Positions 6,290 through 10,759 of a stretch of DNA of 10,759 nt are shown piece after piece. Source of the DNA: an uncultured Parabacteroides sp. (GTDB taxonomy: Bacteria; Bacteroidota; Bacteroidia; Bacteroidales; Tannerellaceae); assembly GCA_900770835.1 (NCBI GenBank), contig CAAGLQ010000048.1, positions 1 through 10,759 of the forward strand, written 5' to 3'. The notes beneath the pieces were generated by a model that ran no database searches, was not told the origin of the DNA, and worked only from the letters and a program-made list of their open reading frames with translations. The translations under genes and the position numbers were made by a program. Each line of letters begins with the position of its first letter. Position 1 is the stretch's first letter.

Positions 6290-8149
6290 ATGAAACAAAT
6301 CTTATTACTCTCAGCGGTTTGCTGCCTATTAGGCGGTTGTGCGACTGAAAAGACGGAAGAGACTGTTCCTCTGAAAATGATCGACGCTGTCGATTTCTCT
6401 CATGTGAAAATTGAGGATGCCTTTTGGTCGCCTCGTTTAGAAAAGCATATCACCACGACGCTGCCTGTCTGCATCGATCAGATCGAGAATCAAACAGGGC
6501 GCATCCGTAACTTTGAGAATGCCGCGAAGGGCGAAGGTGAGCATTCTGGCATCTTTTTCGATGATTCGGATGTGTATAAGGCTTTGGAAGGCATGGCCTA
6601 TACCCTGATAAACCATCCTGACCCTGCCTTGGAGAAAAAGGCGGATGAGTGGATCGATAAGTTCGCGGCGGCCCAGCAGCCGGATGGCTATATCAACACG
6701 TTCTACACGCTGACCGGTCTGGACAAGCGTTGGACCAACATGGATAAGCATGAGATGTATTGCGCGGGGCACATGACGGAAGCGGCCGTGGCTTACTACC
6801 AGGCCACGGGCAAACGGAAACTGCTGGATGTGGCCATCCGCATGGCGGATCACATGATGAGCGTGTTCGGTCCGGGCAAACGGCATTGGGTGCCAGGGCA
6901 TGAAGAGATCGAGTTGGCCTTGGTAAAGCTCTATCAGGTGACCGGCGAGACGAAATATTTGGACTTTGCCAACTGGCTGCTGGAGGAGCGCGGCCATGGC
7001 TACGGATCGAAAGGCGACGAGGGTACCTGGGAGCCGATCTACTATCAAGACGAGATGCCGGTTCGCGAGATGAGCAGCATCGCCGGACATGCCGTGCGTT
7101 GCATGTACCTCTATTGCGGCATGGCCGATGTGGCGGCCCTGAAGCAGGATAGCGGTTACATTGCCGCCATGAACCGGTTGTGGGATGACGTGGTGTTGCG
7201 GAATATGTATATCACGGGGGGAATCGGATCATCCAAGCACAACGAGGGCTTTACGGAAGATTATGATCTGCCGAACCTGGAGGCCTATTGTGAGACCTGT
7301 GCCTCGGTCGGCATGGTGTTCTGGAACCAACGCATGAATCAGTTCACGGGAGATTCCAAATATATTGATGTCTTGGAGCGCTCGATGTATAACGGAGCGT
7401 TGGCCGGCATCTCATTGGCGGGCGATCGCTTCTTCTATGTCAATCCGTTGGAATCTAAGGGTGATCACCATCGTCAAGCCTGGTATGGCTGTGCCTGCTG
7501 CCCAAGCCAGATTTCCCGTTTCTTGCCGTCAATCGGCAACTATCTGTATGGGACATCCAAACAAGCGATTTGGGTGAACCTGTATATCGGAAGCACAACC
7601 CAGGTGAAGTTGGATCAAGCGGATGTAACACTGAGACAGGAGACGGATTACCCGTGGGAGGGCGATGTGAAACTGACAGTCAACACATCGAAGCCGCTGA
7701 AGAAGGAGATGCGTCTGCGCATACCGGGCTGGTGTAAGCGATACACCTTGACCGTGAATGGAGAGCAGGCACAAGCTCCGGTCGAGAAGGGATATGCCGT
7801 GCTCAACCGCACGTGGAAAGATGGCGATGTGATCAATCTGGCTATGGAGATGCCGGTAGAGGTTGTCGCCGCGGATCCTCGCGTAAAAGCGGATGAGGGC
7901 AAACGTGCCATCCAGCGTGGGCCGTTGGTTTACTGCATGGAGGAGGTAGATAACCCCAAAGCGCAGTATGACAAATCCAAATTGTCTGCCAACACTACTT
8001 TCAAGGCCGTGTTTGACACCAATTTGCTGGATGGGGTTAAGACGATTGATGCCACAACCGATGGTAATACGATTCGTTTGATTCCTTATTATGCTTGGGA
8101 CAACCGCGAGGCGGGTCGTATGCAGGTTTGGATTGACTATAACGAATAA
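6290..8149 (+). CDS. GH127-type (DUF1680) glycoside hydrolase, lipoprotein
   Basis: A 619-residue protein related to the zinc-dependent, cysteine-nucleophile beta-L-arabinofuranosidases of GH127. The N-terminus MKQILLLSAV...LLGGC has a lipobox with cysteine 17, so the enzyme is probably membrane-anchored; the residues after it (ATEKTEE) do not decide which face. The (alpha/alpha)6 barrel runs to about 420, then beta-sandwich domains containing RLRIPGWC (475-482) and the phrase IQRGPLVYC (541-549). By motif matching to the Bifidobacterium longum enzyme HypBA1, E319 is the acid/base. E335, C337, C403 and C404 are the zinc ligands, and C403 is the nucleophile. All are present, with the same 16-residue gap between the two glutamates. 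I chose the ATG at 6290 over an in-frame TTG at 6218, because the extra 24 residues would bury the lipoprotein signal and cover the hairpin. It lies 78 nt after susD. The family is firm. Exact activity is open, since GH127 also includes an aceric acid hydrolase. Its middle part is more GC-rich than susD. Confidence 0.9.
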   Translation: MKQILLLSAVCCLLGGCATEKTEETVPLKMIDAVDFSHVKIEDAFWSPRLEKHITTTLPVCIDQIENQTGRIRNFENAAKGEGEHSGIFFDDSDVYKALEGMAYTLINHPDPALEKKADEWIDKFAAAQQPDGYINTFYTLTGLDKRWTNMDKHEMYCAGHMTEAAVAYYQATGKRKLLDVAIRMADHMMSVFGPGKRHWVPGHEEIELALVKLYQVTGETKYLDFANWLLEERGHGYGSKGDEGTWEPIYYQDEMPVREMSSIAGHAVRCMYLYCGMADVAALKQDSGYIAAMNRLWDDVVLRNMYITGGIGSSKHNEGFTEDYDLPNLEAYCETCASVGMVFWNQRMNQFTGDSKYIDVLERSMYNGALAGISLAGDRFFYVNPLESKGDHHRQAWYGCACCPSQISRFLPSIGNYLYGTSKQAIWVNLYIGSTTQVKLDQADVTLRQETDYPWEGDVKLTVNTSKPLKKEMRLRIPGWCKRYTLTVNGEQAQAPVEKGYAVLNRTWKDGDVINLAMEMPVEVVAADPRVKADEGKRAIQRGPLVYCMEEVDNPKAQYDKSKLSANTTFKAVFDTNLLDGVKTIDATTDGNTIRLIPYYAWDNREAGRMQVWIDYNE

Positions 8150-8160
8150 GATTGGGTGTC

Positions 8161-10200
8161 ATGAAATACAATCTAACGAATATCGTGGCTGCTTGCGCAT
8201 TGACAGCAGCCACTGCTTTCACCGCACAAGCGGCAGACGAGGGTACGAGTGCGTATCGCAACAACCGTTATCCTCTTTTGCCGAAAGAGTATATAGAATT
8301 ACCTATCGGAGCTATCCATGCGGAGGGCTGGATGCAGGATCAACTCAACCGGATGCGCGATGGCATGACCGGCCATTTAGACAAGGTATATGAGCACGTC
8401 ATGGGCCCGCGTAACGGCTGGTTGGGCGGTGACGGTGATGTATGGGAACGAGGCCCGTACTGGATAGACGGACTGTTACCCCTCGCTTATCTACTCAACG
8501 ACCAGACATTGAAAGAGAAAGTGCAGCCGTGGATTGAATGGGCCTTGGCTTCACAGAAGCCGAATGGCTATTTCGGTCCGGATACCGATCGCCCCTATGA
8601 ACCCGGTTTGCAGCGAGACAACTCGCACGATTGGTGGCCGAAGATGGTGATGCTGAAAATCATGCAGCAATATTATTCGGCTACGGGCGACGAAAGGGTT
8701 ATTCAATTCCTGACGAACTATTTCCGTTATCAGCTGACCGAATTGCCGAAGACGCCCTTAGGCCACTGGACTTTCTGGGGCGAGCAGCGAGGAGGCGACA
8801 ACCTGATGATCGTCTATTGGTTATACAACATCACGGGGGATCAATTCCTGCTGGAATTGGGTGAGCTGATCCATAAACAGACCTTTAATTGGACAGAGAC
8901 CTTCTTGCACGGAGATGAATTGACACGCCAATTAAGTATGCACTGTGTCAATTTAGGGCAGGGTTTCAAGGAGCCTGTGGTTTATTACCAACAGAGCAAA
9001 GATCCGAAGCAATTAGCGGCGATGGATCGAGCCGTGGCTACTCTGCGTAACACCATCGGGCTGCCGACCGGTCTGTGGGGTGGCGATGAGTTGCTGCGCT
9101 TTGGCGACCCAACCACGGGTTCGGAGCTATGCACCGCCGTGGAGATGATGTACTCACTGGAAACCATTCTGCAGGTGACAGGCGATGTTAAATGGGCCGA
9201 TTACTTGGAGCGTGTAGCCTATAACGCCCTGCCTACGCAGGTCACCGATGACTATTCCGCTCGTCAGTATTACCAGCAAACCAACCAAGTGAACATTACC
9301 CGCGAATGGCGCAGTTTCAGTACGCCTCATCAAGATACTGACATCTTGTTTGGTGAGTTGACGGGTTATCCCTGCTGCACCTCCAACCTGCATCAAGGCT
9401 GGCCGAAGCTGGTGCAAAACCTTTGGTATGCGACGGCAGACAATGGCTTGGCGGCGTTAGTCTATGCGCCCTCCACGGTCGAGGCTTATGTGGCAGGTGG
9501 CACGCAAGTCAAGATTCAAGAAGAGACCGGCTACCCGTTTGAGGAGGAGATTCGTTTCCATGTCTCACTCGCGGACAAGAAAGTGAAGGAGGTCTTCTTC
9601 CCCTTCCATATCCGCATTCCGGGCTGGTGCAAGCAACCGATCGTGAAGGTGAATGGCAATGTGGTGAAAGTCGATTTAGGCGCTGGAGCGGTTGCCCGGG
9701 TTAACCGGACATGGAAAAACGGAGATGTGATGACCGTAGAGCTGCCGATGCCGTTGACCTCCAGCAGTTGGTATGGAGGGAGCCGTGTCATCGAGCGGGG
9801 GCCATTGTTGTATGCGTTGAAAATGAACGAGCGATGGACAAAGCACGATTTCGAGCCTGACAAGCAAACGGCTTACGGACCTTGGTATTATGAGGTCACT
9901 TCAGATACGCCTTGGAACTATGCGTTCCGTATGGAGAACCTGTCTCCAAGTAAAATCAACGAGACATTCACGGTAGAGAAACGTGATTGGACAGGTAAAT
10001 ATCCCTGGAACGTAGAAAACGCACCCATTGTGTTGAAAGCGAAAGCCCATCGACTGAAAGGATGGACGTTATATAGAGGTTCGACAGGCCCGATCGGTTA
10101 TTATTCACAGTTGCAAGGCGAATTGGGCGCAGAGGAAGCTATCCAGCTGATTCCTTATGGTTGCACGACATTGCGCCTCACTGAGTTTCCTGTGAGGTAA
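8161..10200 (+). CDS. Second, divergent DUF1680 (GH127-like) glycoside hydrolase
   Basis: A 679-residue secreted enzyme of the same DUF1680 superfamily but only distantly similar to its neighbour. The N-terminus is a normal signal peptide, probably cut after AQA (residue 24), with no lipobox, so it is likely periplasmic. The helical barrel has RGPYWIDGLLPLAYLL (97-112) and SQKPNGYFGP (131-140). The active-site region has GGDELLRF (307-314), GSELC (320-324) and GYPCCTSNLHQGWPK (402-416). A beta-rich part with HIRIPGWCKQP (483-493) and ERGPLLYALK (545-554) follows. By analogy with GH127, E322, C324, C405 and C406 would bind zinc, and C405 would be the nucleophile. The acid/base could be E310, only 12 residues before E322 instead of 16. 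The start is the ATG at 8161, 11 nt after the previous stop; an in-frame TTG at 8152 is less likely. It is co-transcribed with the first enzyme. The superfamily is firm; the CAZy family and substrate are uncertain. Confidence 0.87.
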   Translation: MKYNLTNIVAACALTAATAFTAQAADEGTSAYRNNRYPLLPKEYIELPIGAIHAEGWMQDQLNRMRDGMTGHLDKVYEHVMGPRNGWLGGDGDVWERGPYWIDGLLPLAYLLNDQTLKEKVQPWIEWALASQKPNGYFGPDTDRPYEPGLQRDNSHDWWPKMVMLKIMQQYYSATGDERVIQFLTNYFRYQLTELPKTPLGHWTFWGEQRGGDNLMIVYWLYNITGDQFLLELGELIHKQTFNWTETFLHGDELTRQLSMHCVNLGQGFKEPVVYYQQSKDPKQLAAMDRAVATLRNTIGLPTGLWGGDELLRFGDPTTGSELCTAVEMMYSLETILQVTGDVKWADYLERVAYNALPTQVTDDYSARQYYQQTNQVNITREWRSFSTPHQDTDILFGELTGYPCCTSNLHQGWPKLVQNLWYATADNGLAALVYAPSTVEAYVAGGTQVKIQEETGYPFEEEIRFHVSLADKKVKEVFFPFHIRIPGWCKQPIVKVNGNVVKVDLGAGAVARVNRTWKNGDVMTVELPMPLTSSSWYGGSRVIERGPLLYALKMNERWTKHDFEPDKQTAYGPWYYEVTSDTPWNYAFRMENLSPSKINETFTVEKRDWTGKYPWNVENAPIVLKAKAHRLKGWTLYRGSTGPIGYYSQLQGELGAEEAIQLIPYGCTTLRLTEFPVR

Positions 10201-10331
10201 ATCAATTCGGATTCATCATCTTGCATCAGTAGTTTTTAAAGTTGGTTTAGGTCAGCAAGTTGGGGAGCTCTTGTCGAGGGTTTTGATGGTCCCAAGGCAG
10301 GGTTCCCCTTTGTTTTTCTAAATGATAAAGA
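10201..10331. other. Gene-free spacer after the last enzyme
   Basis: No gene is supported here. GGTCCC (10288-10293) and GGGTTCC (10300-10306) can pair weakly with an internal bulge, and are followed by CC and a T-rich run TTTGTTTTTC (10309-10318). That could be a poor intrinsic terminator for the PUL, but the stem is short and interrupted. Nothing else stands out before the repeat array starts at 10332. Confidence 0.35.
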
Positions 10332-10726
10332 TTCCAAACGATTTTAGAAGCGTTTCGCGGCGTGCGCGGAGGTTTCAAACGATTTTGAAAGCATTTCGCG
10401 GCGTGCGCGGAGGTTTCAAACGATTTTGAAAGCATTTCGCAGCTTGCGCAGAGGTTTCAAACGATTTTGAAAGCGTTTCGCAGCTTGCGCAGAGGTTTCA
10501 AACGATTTTGAAAGCATTTCGCGGCGTGCGCGGAGGTTTCAAACGATTTTGAAAGCATTTCGCAGCGTGCGCGAAGGTTTCAAACGATTTTGAAAGCGTT
10601 TCGCAGCGTGCGCGAAGGTTTCAAACGATTTTGAAAGCATTTCGCAGCGTGCGCAGAGGTTTCAAACGATTTTGAAAGCATTTCGCAACGTGCGCAGCCG
10701 TTTCAAATGATTTTGAAAGCATTTTT
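10332..10726. repeat. 41-bp tandem repeat array, nine full units plus one partial
   Basis: Units start at 10332, 10373, 10414, 10455, 10496, 10537, 10578, 10619 and 10660, and a partial unit runs 10701-10726. There are no insertions or deletions between units. Each unit opens with the palindrome TTTCAAA-CGAT-TTTGAAA, perfect in units 2-9. The outer units are degenerate: unit 1 has base changes in both arms and unit 10 has one change in the spacer. The second half is GC-rich and built around two copies of a CGCRG-like pentamer separated by CGTG or CTTG. Units 2 and 5 are identical. Because 41 is not a multiple of 3, the array cannot encode a simple peptide repeat. It lies after the last PUL gene and before whatever follows the window. 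It resembles an intergenic minisatellite; its function is unknown. Confidence 0.97.
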
Positions 10727-10747
10727 CATTTGTAAACGGAAAAATGC
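10719..10747. repeat. Perfect 9-bp inverted repeat at the array edge
   Basis: GCATTTTTC (10719-10727) and GAAAAATGC (10739-10747) are exact reverse complements around an 11-nt loop. The left arm overlaps the end of the last partial repeat unit. There is no T-tract after it on the + strand. It could be a bidirectional structure or an operator for a gene starting beyond the window. Confidence 0.6.
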
Positions 10748-10756
10748 GTATCTTTA
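10729..10756 (+). promoter_or_regulatory. Weak promoter-like box at the window end
   Basis: TTTG at 10729-10732 and TATCTTTA at 10749-10756 resemble a Bacteroides -33/-7 pair. However, the -7 box misses the final G, and the 16-base spacing is shorter than usual. If real, it would serve a gene beyond base 10759. Confidence 0.2.
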
Positions 10757-10759
10757 AGA

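Noticed and set aside
6437..7090. Minus-strand open frame of 217 codons inside the first enzyme gene
   Set aside because: It is a shadow of the GH127-type gene, which has a full set of family motifs on the + strand. The minus-strand translation shows no domain.
10247..10435. Minus-strand open frame running into the repeat array
   Set aside because: The 41-bp period shifts the reading frame every unit and the translation is low-complexity; no start signal supports it.
10332..10726. CRISPR array
   Set aside because: Consecutive units are almost identical across the full 41 bp, with no unique spacers between constant repeats, and no cas genes are visible.
10332..10726. Plasmid iterons or replication origin
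   Set aside because: The array is near a PUL with no replication gene or recognisable DnaA boxes; iteron character cannot be supported.

Overview
The window looks like a Bacteroidales chromosome (Bacteroides/Parabacteroides type). It holds one polysaccharide utilisation locus (PUL) with every gene on the + strand. The evidence is an adjacent SusC/SusD outer-membrane pair, a FecR-type anti-sigma factor just upstream, A-rich leaders without clear Shine-Dalgarno sites, and several matches to the Bacteroides -7 element TAnnTTTG. No species call can be made from the sequence alone.

Layout: 1-191 is a non-coding leader. 192-1121 encodes a FecR-family anti-sigma factor with one membrane segment. 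1122-1322 is a regulatory gap. On its minus strand it carries a promoter-like box, a perfect 6-bp hairpin and a strong intrinsic terminator, together suggesting an antisense small RNA opposite the susC leader. 1323-4580 encodes a SusC-like TonB-dependent transporter with an N-terminal STN signalling domain. 4595-6211 encodes its SusD-like lipoprotein partner. A 78-nt gap follows, with a hairpin whose loop is exactly a -7 promoter element. 6290-8149 encodes a GH127-type (DUF1680) enzyme with a lipoprotein signal. 8161-10200 encodes a second, divergent DUF1680 enzyme with an ordinary signal peptide. 10201-10759 has no gene; it contains a 41-bp minisatellite (nine full units and one partial), a 9-bp hairpin and a weak promoter-like box near the window edge.

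How it probably works (inference from known PULs): SusC/SusD bind and import an oligosaccharide. The STN domain of SusC signals to the periplasmic part of FecR, which frees an ECF sigma factor. That sigma gene is not in the window and is expected upstream of position 1. The sigma factor would then activate susC and the genes after it. The antisense RNA would dampen expression, as described for the DonS class of PUL small RNAs. Two DUF1680 enzymes suggest a substrate with beta-L-arabinofuranose or a related rare sugar, such as a plant cell-wall glycoprotein or pectin side chain. The substrate cannot be settled from sequence.

The most interesting items are the antisense RNA, the promoter nested in a hairpin loop between susD and the first enzyme, the higher-order structure of the 41-bp array, and the unusual active-site spacing of the second enzyme.
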